64,000 bases of DNA from Azolla caroliniana (Eukaryota; Polypodiophyta), in the NCBI GenBank assembly GCA_043228905.1, contig JBHGNT010000005.1, positions 12,152,001 through 12,216,000 of the forward strand. The letters are read 5' to 3'. The notes beneath the pieces were generated by a model, which saw only the letters and a list, made by a program, of their open reading frames with translations, ran no database searches and was not told the origin of the DNA. The position numbers were made by a program, and so were the translations under genes. Positions 30,850 through 43,800 of this stretch are shown piece by piece (positions within the stretch are counted from its first letter, which is position 1; every line of letters starts with the position of its first letter).

Positions 30850-33800
30850 ATGGAAGGCGGCAGCAGCGGGCAGCCGGGGATGATGGTGCTGAATGCGCAG
30901 AACTACGCCGACTGGAAGATAAAGATGGAGGATCTGCTCATTGTTCGGGACCTGTATGAACCGATCGACAGGTCGGAAATACCCAAGGGGGTACTTGAGA
31001 CGGAATGGAGGCTTCTGAACCGGAAAGCCGTTGCAACCATTCGGCAATACGTCGACGTGAGCGTTCTACAACATGTGGCGAACGACACCAACGCATATGA
31101 GATGTGGCAGAAGCTGTCGGGCCTCTACGAGAGGAAGAATGCGTTGAACCGGACCTCCCTGATGAGGAAGATAGTGAACCTCAAGTACCGGGACGGCGAG
31201 AGTATGGTGGAACACGTAAGCACGTTCATGGGATTCGTGAACCAGCTTGCGGCGATCAAGTTCCCGTTGGAGGATGCAATGCAAGCCATCATGCTGATGT
31301 GTACATTGCCGGAAAGCTGGGAGAACTTGGTGGTGACTCTCAGCACCTCCTGCACCGAAGATAACTTGTCCCTACAAACGGTAAAGACAAGCATTTTGAA
31401 CGAAGAAGCACGTCGGAGAGATAAAGAACCGGCCTCCGATCCGAAGATGCTGCTTACCGAATCGGATCGGGGAAGACAACGGAACCGGAGTCCGCAAAGA
31501 CGGGAGAAGTCGGGGACCCGGTCGCAGTCAAGAGGAAGGCTCACATGCTTCCACTGTGGGAAGCCGGGGCACTTCCGGAAGAAATGTCGGCATTACCGAA
31601 AGGACAACGGAACCGACGACACCGATTCGAAGAAGTCTTCGGAACGGAACGGCGCTTACCGGGGAGCCACGGACCGGAATGGTTCGGATCGGCGAGGGCA
31701 GGACCGGAAAGGAACGACGGCACTCGCGGCAAGTGAAGAGGAGATCATGCTCATCACCGAAGAAGGTGAACTAAACATTGCCGGCGATGAGACTACCTGG
31801 GTGGTCGATTCCGGAGCGTCGTTCCACTTGACCCCGGAAAGAAGATACTTCTCATCCTACACAGCCGGTGAGCATGGCTGTGTTCGGATGGGAAATGAAG
31901 GTACGTGCCGGATTGCCGGCATAGGAGACGTGTGGTTGACAACCTCGACCGGATGCAAAATGTTGCTGAAGGATGTCCGACACGTTCCGGAGGTTCGATT
32001 GAACCTGATTTCGGCCGGGAGGCTAGACGATGAACGCTACACAGGTAGCATCCGGAACTGCGTAATGAAGTTCAGCAAGGGGAGCCTGATAGTGGCTCGG
32101 GCCCGGAAAGTCAACACACTGTACCTTATGAATGCCTGGTTGTGTCCGGAGGAGTTGAACGTGGCAGCCGACACTGCCGGTGAGCTGTGGCACAAGAGAC
32201 TGTGCCACATGAGTGAGAAGGGGATGAAGAGGCTTGCAGAAGACAACCTTATTCCAGTGAAGCATGTGCACCTGGAGAAGTGCACCGATTGCCTGGCCGG
32301 TAAGCAGAACCGAACCTCCTTCCACTCAAGGCCACCGACGAGACGTAGCGCACCATTGGAGTTGGTGCACACTGACGTGTGTCAAGTAGAAACGAAGTCA
32401 CATGGCGGAGCCCAGTACTTCGTGACATTCATTGATGACCACAGCCGGAAGCTGTCGACGGCACCGTTGAAGACAAAGGACCAAGTGTTGTGCGTCTTCA
32501 AAGAACTCCACGCGAGAGTGGAAAGGGAATCCGGCAAGAAGCTGAAAGCGATACGATCGGATAACGGAGGGGAATACCGGGGGCAGTTCAAGGAGTACTG
32601 TCGCTCGAAGGGAAGCCGGCTCGAGTTTACTGTGCCGAAGACGCCGGAACTGAACGGGCTGGCCGAGAGGATGAACCGGACCATAATGGAGAGGGTCCGG
32701 AGTATGCTGGCGCATGCGAAATTACCCAAGGGGTTTTGGGCTGAGGCAATGTCGACGGCGACATACGTGATAAATAGATCACCCTCAGTACCTTTGGACG
32801 GAGACACGCCGCAGAGAGTGTGGACCGGTAGGGAAGTATCCTACCGGCATCTGAAGGTGTTCGGGTGTCTCGCATATGTGCATGTGGCAAAGGACCGGAG
32901 AGGAAAGCTAGATCCAAAGACCCGGCCATGCATATTCCTCGGTTACGGCGATGACGAGTTCGGCTACCGAGTATGGGACCCGGTCGACAAAAAGATATTC
33001 CGGAGTCGTGATATCATCTTCATGGAGGACAAGACACTCGCCGACTGGGAGTCGGAGAAGAAGATGAAGAGCTCCAAGTCGACCGGTGAGGATCAACTCT
33101 ACGAGGAGCAGTCCCGACCGGCAAGGGACCGGTTAGCACTCGAGGATCCGGCCGAAGACGGTGAAGAAACAGAACCGGCCGAGGAAGATGAAACTGATAC
33201 CGGAACCGGCCCCGATCCCGAAATGGATTCGGATGAAGAGGAAACGGAGGAGCCGGTTACCGAAGCTCCGGAACGGAGATATCCTCTAAGAGAGAGAAGG
33301 GCCCCCCGGAGATTTCCGGAACCAGAGCACGTGCTGCTACCCGACGAGGGGGAGCCGGAGAGTTTTGAAGAAGCAAAGCTTGACACCCATAGCCGCAGGT
33401 GGTTAAGTGCCATGCAGGAGGAGATGGATTCCCTGCATGAGAACCACACATATGAACTTGTGGAGTTGCCGAAAGGAAAGCGGACACTTCGAAACAAGTG
33501 GGTGTTCAAGCTGAAACCGGGAGATGCCGGAAACCCCCCGAGATACAAAGCCAGGATCGTGGTGAAGGGGTTCCAGCAGAAGAAGGGCGTCGACTTCGAC
33601 GAGATATTTGCCCCGGTAGTGAAGATGACCTCCATCCGGACGGTGTTGAGCATAGCGGCAAGCATGGACCTCGAGGTAGAACAGATGGACGTGAAGACGG
33701 CATTCCTTCACGGTGACCTCGAAGAAGAGATCTACATGCATCAACCGTAAGGATTCGAGAAGAAAGGGAAGGAGCACCTGGTATGCCGGTTGAAGAAGAG

Positions 33801-34923
33801 CCTTTACGGACTGAAGCAGGCTCCCCGGCAATGGTACCGGAAGTTCGACTCTTTCATGACCGACGAAGGGTACCACAAAACGCAGTCCGATCACTGCGTG
33901 TTTGTGAAGAAGTTCGAAGGAGGAGACTTTCTAATACTCCTCCTGTACGTGGACGACATGTTGATCGTCGGACGGGAGCAGGTCAAGATACGGATGCTTA
34001 AGAAAGGGCTTCACCGAACCTTCTCAATGAAGGACCTGGGTCCTGCGAGGCAAATACTAGGGATGCACATCATCCGGGACCGGAAGAAGAAGCAGTTGTG
34101 GCTGTCACAGGAGAAGTACTTGAAAAAGGTGCTTCACCGGTTCAACATGTCGGAAGCAAGACCGGTCGGGTCAACCCTCCCGGCAAACTGCAAGCTGTCC
34201 AGCAAGCAAAGCCCCAAGACAAAGGCTGAGAAGGAGGACATGATGAAAGTACCATATGCCTCTGCCGTCGGAAGCTTGATGTACGCAATGGTGTGTACAA
34301 GACCGGACATAGGATATGCAGTCGGAGTGGTGAGCCGGTACATGAGCAATCCCGGCAAAGAGCACTGGAACGCGGCCAAGTGGATACTCCGATACCTGAA
34401 GGGCACGGCAAAGGTGTGCCTCCGATTCGGCTCCGGTAAGCCCGAACTCGACGGCTTTACCGATTCGGATATGTCGGCTGATGCAGATACCAGCCGGTCC
34501 ACATCAGGGTATGTGATGACGTATGCAGGGGGAGCTGTTTCGTGGCAGTCGAGGCTGCAGAAAACGGTTGCATTGTCAACCACGGAGGCGGAGTACATGG
34601 CGGCTGTTGAAGCCGGCAAGGAAATAATATGGATGAAGGACTTCATTAGAGAGCTCGGTATCCGGCAGGAGGAGTACCGACTCTACTGCGACAGTCAGAG
34701 TGCCATCCACCTTGCGAAGAACGCGGCCTATCACTCCCGGACAAAGCACATCCAGCGAAGATATCACTAGATCCGGGAAAGGATAGAAGACCAGGAGTTC
34801 GTGCTGACGAAGATCCACACGGACGAGAACGGGTCAGATATGCTGACCAAAGTGCTCACACCCGACAAGCTGGAAGCGTGCCGAAAGAGGGTCGGACTGG
34901 AAAGACATCCCATGCCGAAGTGA
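30850..34923 (+). pseudogene. Copia C gag-pol, 1357 codons with two stops
   Basis: One frame from ATG 30850. Gag starts MEGGSSGQPGMMVLN, followed by the knuckle CFHCGKPGHFRKKC (about residue 233) and protease WVVDSGASFHLT (Asp about 320). The integrase has LWHKRLCHMSEKGM, CTDCLAGK, HTDVCQ, SDNGGEYR and LNGLAERMN. RT has LLYVDDMLIVG (about 1033), RNase H has CDSQSAIHLAKN, and the end is DMLTKVLTPDKL. Stops are TAA at 33748 (Glu in M) and TAG at 34768 (Trp in M). Otherwise nearly identical to M. The domain order PR-IN-RT-RH defines copia. Confidence 0.94.
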
Positions 34924-34933
34924 AAGGGGAGTT

Positions 34934-35298
34934 TGTTGGGATTACGGTCCCTCCGGATGGGATGGTCGGATGTCCGGGAACCGGGAATGAAGACCCGAAT
35001 GAGGAGTACCCGGTATCGAAGCCGGATGATGAAGACCCGGTTCCGGATCCGGATGATGAAGACCCGGTTCCGGATCCGGATGATGAAGACCCCGGCTACG
35101 GAGCCGGATGACGAATGTACCCGGAGAGAGATCCGGATGCGGGGACTTATTTTGTGAATATGTTTGCCAAGGCCCCTTGCGGCTATATTTGTAAATAGCC
35201 CGAAAGTCATATGTGTATAAATATGACTTAGGGCAAACAGTTTTGTTGTTGCTCATTTTTCTGTTTTCCACTTAGAGGGAGCGAAGTGAGAGCAGCCC

Positions 35299-35329
<31 letters not shown>

Positions 35330-35595
35330 GAGGTCGACGCCTTTGTGTAATACCGCCGCCTGTGGCGAGGACAGCGAGCTCAAGGTCGTCGCCTTGCAGC
35401 TCGCCATTGTACATTCCCTGCGTATAGTGATAGTTGGAGTCTTGCACTCCCGTGGTTTTTCCCGTCTAGGGTTTTCCACGCTAAACCCTGTGCATTCGAG
35501 TCTCTCTCTATGTTTTTCGATTTACTGCTGCACTGACTCGTGTGTCCTCGGTTGTGGCCGAGAGGTGAAGGTTTTGAAAGCGTCAATTTCTAACA
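34934..35595 (+). repeat. Copia C 3' LTR
   Basis: 662 bp, preceded by the purine tract aaaggggag. Hairpin at 35547-35562. Confidence 0.95.
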
Positions 35596-35600
35596 GGTGC

Positions 35601-35674
35601 AATTTTTGACGGTGCGGCCGAACCACGAGAGAAACCGCGAATCCCTCGGTGGCGAGAGCCGGGAGGATTTTTAG
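35601..35674 (+). pseudogene. gag: Gypsy L protease C-terminus
   Basis: Continues the frame left at 30156 (FLTVRPNHERNRESLG) and ends at TAG 35672-35674, the same stop as in A and K. Confidence 0.85.
35668..35674 (+). promoter_or_regulatory. Candidate -1 frameshift site of gypsy L
   Basis: TTTTTAG at the gag-protease stop. The -1 frame reads TTT TTA GAG AGG and stays open into pol, as in A and K. Confidence 0.55.
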
Positions 35675-38600
35675 AGAGGGCTGCCAAGGCGTGGGGCCAA
35701 GACAGCCTGGACACTCGGAAAAGACCCCACGACTGTACGATAGGTAGGAAATTTTGCTTCTCCAACAACGGAGGGTGTATGATAGCCGGCATCGTCGGCC
35801 GAGAAAAGTCAAGGGCGGAAGTGCGACTTCGAGCGTGCGGAGTTCTCGGCCCGGACGAGGAAATTAGCGGAGCCGTGCAGGCGGTCTCCTTCGACGACAC
35901 CTTGGGAATGCTAAGGAAGGTAGCCGGAGAAGACCTTAACGAAGACTGGACGATACCGGTATGTTCCGAAGAGATGTACGAAGTCATCGCGGACTTCAGT
36001 TAGGGGCTCGGGTCGGATCGGACGGCCCGAGTTAGCACGAAGTACAAGACTGTGGACCGGAAGGTAAGGCCAGTCGCGGCACCCTTACCGGAGGGCAGCG
36101 AGTCCCGAATCAGAGGGGTGGCGTTGGACCCCAGTTTACGAGATCCGGCCTGCATAGGACGCACCTTCACCGACGGGACGCTCCGGGAGCTCAAGATCGG
36201 TGGGGGCGGGTTCCTACTGCCGGCGGAGGAAGACCGGTTTCGGAGAATGCTCGGAGGGCACGGGAAAGCCTTCACATTCTCGCCGGAGGAGATCGGGTGC
36301 GTAGACCCGGCAATCGTGGAGCCGATGGTGATATTCACGGTACCGCATGTGCCGTGGAATCTCAAGCCGATTCTGGTACCAAGAGCTCACATCCCGGAGT
36401 TGATGGAGCTACTGAGGCAGAAAGTCGATATGGGTATTCTCGAACCGTCGAGTGCGCCATACTCGAACCGATGGTTTACCATACCAAAGAAAAACGGAAC
36501 ATTGCGCTTCATTCAGGACCTGCAGCCGGTCAACAGAGTGACCATTCGGAACGCAGGAATCGGACCGACCATAGACGAGTTCGCGGAGGCCTTCGCCGGA
36601 AGGTCGATTTACTCGGTCGGTGATCTGTACTCGGGATATGACCAGTTCCAGCTAGCCGTGGAGAGCAGAGACATTACGACGATGCGAACTCCCCTCGGCC
36701 TAGTGCGAATGTGTACCCTGCCGCAAGGAGGGACCAACTCGGTGGCCCACATGGTGAATGCAATGAACAAGGTACTGAGGGATTGCATCCCGAACATCAC
36801 CATGCCGTTTCTAGACGACATCCCTATCAAAGGGTGCCCGGTGGAAGAGAAGGACGAGACGGTCGGGCCGGACGGATGCCGGCGATTCGTGGCAACTCAC
36901 ATCGGCGACTGCAAGAAGTTGCTACAAAGGCTAGAGGATGCGAGGCTCACCTTCTCCGGGGAGAAATCGGCCTTCGGGCAATCAGAAATCCTGGTGGTCG
37001 GGCACCTATGTGGACCGTATGGCCGGAAGCCGTCTCCGGCAAAGGTAGAAGCCATCTCCGCGATGAAGACCGACTGTAGCTCGGTTACGGAAGTTCGGAG
37101 GTTCCTGGGGGCATGCGCATTCTACCACATATGGATCCCACATAACGCCCACGTTGCGGAGCCGCTATACGGGTTGCTGAAGAAAGGGCGAAAATTCGAG
37201 TGGCGAGACGAGCACGCGGAGTCGGTCCGGAAGCTGAAGGAAGCTCTTGCGGCAGCACCGGCGCTCCGGAAGGCTGTCTACGAGAAGGGTACCCCGGTAT
37301 ACATAACGGTGGATACGAGTCCGACCGGGATCGGATGGGTCGTCAACCAAGAAGACGGGGACGGCATTCGGTTCCCGATCCGATTCGGCGCGAAGGTCCT
37401 CAGCGAGCGACAGCGAGGGTACGCCCAGGTTAAACGCGAACTCTGGGGTATCGTTTCGGTAGTAAAGGCCGACAAAGACTACCTGATCGGGATGGAAGTG
37501 ATTATCGAGACCGATTGCCTGCCAATTCTCGGCATGGTTTCAGGATGCGTGACACCGGACTTGGCAATGCTCAGGTGGATAGCGTACATCAAGTCCCTGG
37601 ATCCGGAAATACGACACATTTCCGGAAAGGACAACGCCATGGCCGACATGCTTTCGAGGGCGAGGTTTGATGACGAGGGCGGCATGGTTTCAGAGGACGA
37701 AGAAGTCGGCGTGGACTTCTTCGAGGCGGCGTACGTGACGACCGATGGGACGAGCACTCCGGCACTTAATGACTTCGACGAGAGCAAGTACGACGGCGAG
37801 TGGCTCCAGATCGGTGGATTTTTGAGGACAATGACGCCGGATGCGTCATGGACGAAGGACGAGGCCAACCGGATCCGGAAGAAAGCATACCGATTCTTTC
37901 TCCGGGACGGATACTTATGGAAGCACCCGAAGAAGAGGAACGGCGTCCCGCTCCGGGTGGTGGCGATGAAGGAAGAACAGGAGGAGCTGCTGACGGCCTA
38001 CCACGACAGCCCTTGGGCCGGACACCGTGGAACCTGGGCCACGTTCGAGAAGATAAAGGGGAAGTACTGGTGGCCGGGACTGTACCGGGACGTGCATCGG
38101 TTCGTGACAACTTGCGAGAGCTGTCAGATGCACTCCATAGTCCGACACCGGGACAAACTTCACCCTACGTACCCTCCGACCATCCACTTCAAATGGATGG
38201 TAGACCTGGTGACGATGCCAATGGGAGTAGGACAGATGCGGTATCTGGTCCTGGCTCGGGAAGATTTGACGAACCAGGTGGAAGGCCGGGCCCTTCAGAA
38301 CAAAACGACTGCAGCCGTATGTCGGTTCCTGCTCGAGGACGTAATATGCCGGTACGGGTGCATCGGGAAGATCGTGGCTGATCGCGGGGAGTTGGACGCC
38401 GAAGAGGCCGAGGAGCTGTTCGACCGATTAGGGGTCAAGCTCTCGCTTACCACTGCGTACAATCTGGAGGCAAATGGAAAGGTGGAACGCGGACACGGAC
38501 CGATCGTCAAGGCGTTAGTTCGGGCATGCGGAGGGCAAGTCGGGAACTGGCCACGGCTGCTGCCTTACGCGTTGTGGGCTGACCGAACTACACACAGTTC

Positions 38601-39138
38601 GGTAACCGGATTCATGCCGGCAGAGCTCATGTTTGGGCAGAAGCCGGTCATGCCGATGGAACGTACGATCTCCTCATGGGCAACCGTGGACTGGAGAGAC
38701 GAGATGAGCCGGGAGGAACTGTTGGCGGCACGCATACGACAGCTCGAGTGAAGACCGGAGGACGTGGAGCAGGCTGCGGAAAAGCTTCGGGAAGCAAGGA
38801 TGAGGAACAAAGCCCGGTTCGACCGAACGCACCGGCTCCGACCGAAGAAGATCGAGGAAGGCGACTGGGTGCTAGTCTACGACAGCAGCCTTGACAACCA
38901 GCACCGAGCGATACGGAAGTTCGCAAGAAGGTGGTTCGGGCCTTACGTGGTACAAAGCGCCAACGACAACGGGACGTACCATCTGGCGGAACTCGACGGT
39001 ACGAGAATGGCGATACCGGTAGCGGGGAAGCGGATCAAAGCGTTCAAGAAGCGTCACGACGACGAGCCGGATCCGGTTGACCTGGACCGCGACGACGAAC
39101 GATCCGAAACCGAGGCAGAACCGACGAGCGGGGAATGA
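35671..39138 (+). pseudogene. pol: Gypsy L pol: RT, RNase H, integrase with two stops
   Basis: The -1 frame opens before 35671 and reaches the ATG at 35779 (MIAGIVGREKSRAE). It is broken by TAG at 36001-36003 (CAG in A) and TGA at 38749-38751 (CGA in A), and ends at 39138. RT has MPFLDDIPIKG (catalytic Asp codons 36814 and 36817). RNase H has VDTSPTGIGW, and the integrase has HDSPWAGHR, CESCQMH, VADRGELD and EANGKVERGH, then RWFGPYVV and an acidic tail. Apart from the two nonsense codons it aligns along its length with the intact A pol. Confidence 0.93.
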
Positions 39139-39197
39139 AGGCTGGACCGGTTTTCTCTGTCCCAACTCAATTTGGCGCATGCCGTGGATGCGCGGTT

Positions 39198-39210
39198 AGG
39201 TGGGGGCGGA
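39198..39210 (+). promoter_or_regulatory. Polypurine tract of gypsy L
   Basis: AGGTGGGGGCGGA immediately before the 3' LTR. Confidence 0.82.
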
Positions 39211-39828
39211 TGTCGTGAAGAAAACCGTCCACAAGCGGAATCGATGCAGAGGAGCGTAGGAACCGGCTCTTCTCGAATGCTGCCCATAGAAGATCCTAGG
39301 CAGGTAGATTTAGTGGGTAGGAAGTAAAGGAGAAACGGCTCCTTCCTTGCCTATAAAAGGAGGGAGACGCGAGGGGGGTAGGGGATCGCAGGGAAGGGAG
39401 GACGAAGTGCTGTCGGTTTGTGTGCAAAGGTCTCTCTCTCTCTCTCTCTCTCTAGTTCGCAAGCTCCATAGCTTCCTTCTGTGCAGGTTTCAGGAGGCTT
39501 GCGCTGCTCTGAGGAATGCCCGAGCGCTTCCGGCAGCACTTCCAACCTACTCCTTCCTTTCTGTGTGTTTACGAACAGGTATCGGCATCTGTTCGCCGGC
39601 CTGTTCGGTTGTAACCGACTTCGCGTTTTGTCGTTTGTCTTTGTTAATACATACATACATTCGTGTCTCTCTGTGTCGCTGTCCCACTCGCGTCTTTGTG
39701 TCGAGGGGCCGTGTCCCTGTGAATCTACTCTCGCACGTAGTGGGTCTCTTCTCCTTTCTCTCTTGCTCTTCGGTACAGGACCCCCGAGGTCCCGCCTCAT
39801 TCCCGCATACGCGAGGAATACCTCGACA
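39211..39828 (+). repeat. GypA-L 3' LTR
   Basis: 618 bp, about 15 differences from the 5' LTR. Hairpin TCGGTTGTAACCGA at 39605-39618. Confidence 0.94.
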
Positions 39829-39832
39829 CCGG

Positions 39833-40231
39833 AACCTTGTCGCCTTCCTCGATTTTCTTCGGTCGTAATCGATGAGTCCGGTCCAATTGCCCCTTGCTCT
39901 TTGTCTTTGCCACACGCAGCTTTGTCGTTGCTCGTTCCACGTCCTTCGGTCTTCGCTCGACCTGTCGGATTCGCGCCGCTAACAGCTCCTCCCAGTTCAT
40001 CTCATCTCTCCAGTCTACCGCGGCCCACGAGGAGATAGTTCGCTCCATCGGCATGATCAGCTTCTGCCCGTACATTAGCTCCGCCGGCATGAACCCAGTT
40101 ACCGAACTGTGCGTTGTTCGGTCCGCCCACAACGCGTAAGGTAGGAGCCACGGCCAGTTCCCGACTTGGCCTTCACATGCCTATACCAATGCCTTTACGA
40201 TTGGCCCGTGTTCGCATTCCACCTTCCCGTT
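39833..40231 (-). pseudogene. Gypsy K integrase, middle fragment
   Basis: Minus-strand translation ADRTTHSSVTGFMPAELM, MPMERTISSWAAVDW and LDRTHRLRPKKIEEG matches A residues about 934-1028. It lies between L and D; the frame continues into 44679. Confidence 0.82.
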
Positions 40232-40799
40232 TGTTAGGATTTTCGATCCCTCTGGATGGGATGATGAAGGCCCGATGAGAACCGGATGATGAGTACCCGG
40301 TAAGGAAGAACCGGTGAGAACCGGATGACGCAGGCCCGGTGAGAACCTCTCACCAGATGAAGGGACATATCTAGAGATATGTTTCTGAGAGCCCATTGGG
40401 GCTATATCTGTAAATAGTCCTAATGTCATATTAGTATAAATACGACCTAGGGCAAACAATGTATGGATTGTTGTGTTGTCATTATTTTTTGTATAGTGTC
40501 ATTGGTGTAACTGTTGTACAGAGAGAGAGAGAGACTCTGTTGTAACTGCTGCCAGGCAAAGATTGTGAGCAAGAGGTTGTTGCCTCTATGTTCACCTGTT
40601 GTATTCCTCTCGATATAGCGATAGTTGGAGTTTGTGGACTCCCGTGGTTTTTCCCATTTAGGGTTTTCCACGTTAACATCCTGCGCACTCTCTTCTGTTT
40701 GTATACTTACTTTCATTTCCCATTTCCTCTGTGTTTGATTATCATGAAGTGACCTAAGTCTTGGTTGTGGCCGAAGATTATTCCGCATAGTTCATGTCA
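40232..40799 (+). repeat. Copia D 5' LTR
   Basis: 568 bp, TGTTAGG...CTGTCA type ends (GTCA here). It has an extra run of ccggtgagaaccggatga units that the 3' LTR lacks. TATA box near 40434. Confidence 0.92.
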
Positions 40800-40802
40800 A
40801 TC

Positions 40803-40814
40803 TGGTATCAGAGC
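40803..40814 (+). promoter_or_regulatory. Primer-binding site of copia D (initiator Met tRNA)
   Basis: TGGTATCAGAGC just inside the 5' LTR. Confidence 0.93.
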
Positions 40815-40831
40815 AAAAACGACATAGAAAA

Positions 40832-43800
40832 ATGGATGATGCGTTGGGAGGCATGTTCAAGCTCACCGGCTCCAACTACGCAGTGTGGAAGTCGAAGATG
40901 AGGGACATGCTCGTGGTTAAAGATCTTTGGTTGCCGGTTCAGTTCGGGGACAAGAGACTGGACAAGGTCGATGCCACGATATGGGAGGTGATGCACATGA
41001 AGACAACGGCATACATACGGTGCTTCATCGACATGAGCCTGTACAACAACTTCATCAGCTCTGGGAGATCGGCATTATGTTCCAGAACCCAAAATGCTAT
41101 AAATCGGGTTTCAGTATTTCGGAAGCTAGTGAGGCTCTGGTACCAAGATGGCTCCAGCATGGCGGAGCACATGAATACCTTCCAGGGGCTGATTCACCAG
41201 GCAACATCGTTGGAAGTACCTCTCATTGATGAGATATTAGCATTGCTCCTGCTCGGTTCCCTCCTAGATAGCTGGGAGACGTTAGTTGTCACTTTGGGCA
41301 ACACCGGGCCGAAAGGAAAATAGCTATCCCTAGCAAGAGTCAAGTCGAGCTTGCTAGATGAGGAGGCGCATCGGAAAGACAAGGATACGAGATCTGACTC
41401 CAAAGCGCTCCTTACCGAATCGGAACGCGGAAGACATAGGAACCGGAGTCCCTAGAACCGGGAAAAATCGGGGACACGGCCAAAGTCAAGGGGGAGGCCC
41501 ACTTGCTTCTATTGTGGCAAGCCAGAGCACTTCCAGAAGAACTATCGGCATTTCCGGAAAGACTAGGAAATCGACAGTACCGATTCGAAGCGGTCACTGA
41601 ACTGGAACGGCAAAGACCGGAGAGGACCGGACCGGAAGGGAATGACGGCAATCGCGACAAGTGAAGAGGAGTTGATGCTCATCACCGAGGAGAGTGAGTT
41701 GTATCTTGCCAACGACGAGACAACGTGGGTTGTCGATTCCGGAGCATCGTTCCACCTGACCTCGGACTGGAAATGCTTCTCATCCTACACATTCGGTGAG
41801 CATGGTTGTGTCCGCATGGGGAATGAAGGTACATGCCGAATTGTGGTTGATAACACCAACCGAATAGGAGACATGTGGTTGATAACACCAACCGAATGCA
41901 AGCTGCTACTGAAGGATGTCTGACACGTTCCGGAGGTTCAACTGAACCTGATATCAGTCGGTCGGCTAGATGATGAAGGCTACAAGGGTAGCATCCGGAA
42001 CGGTGTTGTGAAGTTCAGCAAGGGGAGCCTGATAGTGGCTCGGGCCCGGAAGGTCAACACACTGTACCTAATGAATGCCCGGTTATACCCGGAAGAAGTG
42101 AACGTTGCTTCCGACACTGCCGGTGAGCTGTGGCAGAAGAGACTGTGTCACATGAGCGAGAAGGGGATGAAGAGGCTTGCCGATGACAACCTCATTCCGG
42201 TGAAGAATGTGCATCTTGAGAGGTGCACTAACTGCCTGGCTGGTAAACAAAACCGGACCTCCTTCCGATCAAGGCCACCGATGAGACGTAATGCACCATT
42301 GGAGTTGGTGCATACCGATGTGTGTCAAGTGGACACAAAGTCACATGCCGGATCATAGTACTTCGTGACATTCATAGATGACCATAGCCGAAAGTTGTGG
42401 GCCACACCGTTGAAGACTAAGGATCAGGTGTTATCCGTCTTCAAGGAGCTCCACGCAAGAGTGGAAAGAGAAACCAGCCAGAAGTTGAAGGCGGTTCGAG
42501 CAGATAACGGAGGAGAATACCGGGGGCAAATCGAGGAGTACTGCCGCTCGAAAGGAAACCGGCTCGAATTTACCGTGTTGAAGACGCCGGAACTAAACAG
42601 GCTGGCCGAGAGGAGGAACCAGACCATAATGGAGAGGATCCGGAGTATGCTAGCACATGCAAAGTTACCCAAGATGTTTTGGGTTGAGGCGCTAGCGACA
42701 GCAACGTACGTGATAAATAGATCACCCTCAGTGCCCTTGGACGGAGACACGCCATAGAGAGTGTGTCTTACTGGCATCTGAAGGTGTTTGGGTGTCTCGC
42801 TTACATGCATGTTGCGAAGGACCGAAGAGTAAAGTTAGATCCAAAGTCTCGGCCTTGCATATTCCTCGAATATGGCGATGATGAGTTCGGCTACCGAGTG
42901 TGGGATCCGGTCGACAAGAAGGTTTTCCGGAGTCGAGATATTATCTTCATGGAGGACAAGACCCTTGCTGACTGGGAGTCGGAGAAGAAGATAATGAACT
43001 CCAAGTCGACCGGTAAGGATTGGACAAATGGGATTCGGACCTACCCGGCTAAGAGTTGATTGACACTCGAAGGACCGGTCGGTTATGGTGAGGATACCTA
43101 AAACCAAGGACGCAAATATCCTCTCAGAGAGAGAAGGGCCCCCCGAAGATTTCCTCGAGGTAGAGCAGTTAGATGTGAAGATGGCGTTCCTCCACAACGA
43201 CCTCGAAGAGGAGATCTACATGCAGCAACCGGAGGGATTTGTGAAGAAAGGGAAGGAGTACCTGGTTTGCCGGTTGCAGAAGAGCCTCTACGGTTTGAAA
43301 TAGGCTCCCCGGCAATGGTACCGGAAGTTCGACTCCTTCATGACTGACCAAGGGTACCATAAGACGCAAGCCAATCACTATGTATTTGTGAAGAAGTTCG
43401 AAGGAGGAGACTTCCTGATACTCCTCCTGTACGTGGACGACATGTTGATCGTCGGACCAGACCAAGTCAAGATACAGATGCTAAAGAAGGCTCTGAACTG
43501 AACCTTCTCAATGAAAGACTTGGGTTCGGCAAGACAAATACTGGGGATGTATATAATCCGGGACTGGTCAAAGAAGCAATTCTCGCTGTCATAGGAGAAA
43601 TACGTGACAAAGGTGCTTCAGCGGTTCAACATGTCAGATGCGAAACCGGTTGGATCGACACTCCCAGCAAACTGCAGGTTATGTCGGCTGATGCAGATAC
43701 CAGCCGGTCAACATCCGGATACGTCATGACATATGCAGGGGGAGCTGTTTCGTGGTAGTCGAGGCTGCAGAAGACAGTTGCGTTGTCAACCACGGAAGCG

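Larger units (their letters stand above)
30157..35595 (+). mobile_element. Ty1/copia element C (CopC group)
   Basis: Full-length element in the protease region of L, with a perfect 5-bp duplication ggtgc (30152-30156 and 35596-35600). 5' LTR 30157-30818, primer-binding site 30822-30833, gag-pol 30850-34923, polypurine tract before 34934, 3' LTR 34934-35595. Both LTRs are 662 bp and differ at about seven sites (near 1 percent), younger than its host L. Confidence 0.96.
27444..39828 (+). mobile_element. Ty3/gypsy element L (GypA family), interrupted by copia C
   Basis: Full-length plus-strand element: 5' LTR 27444-28059, primer-binding site 28064-28083, gag-protease 28104-30156 and 35601-35674, pol 35671-39138, polypurine tract 39198-39210, 3' LTR 39211-39828. 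It has a 4-bp duplication ccgg (27440-27443 and 39829-39832). The LTRs differ at roughly 15 sites by eye (2-3 percent). Damage is limited to three nonsense codons and the insertion of C. Confidence 0.95.
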
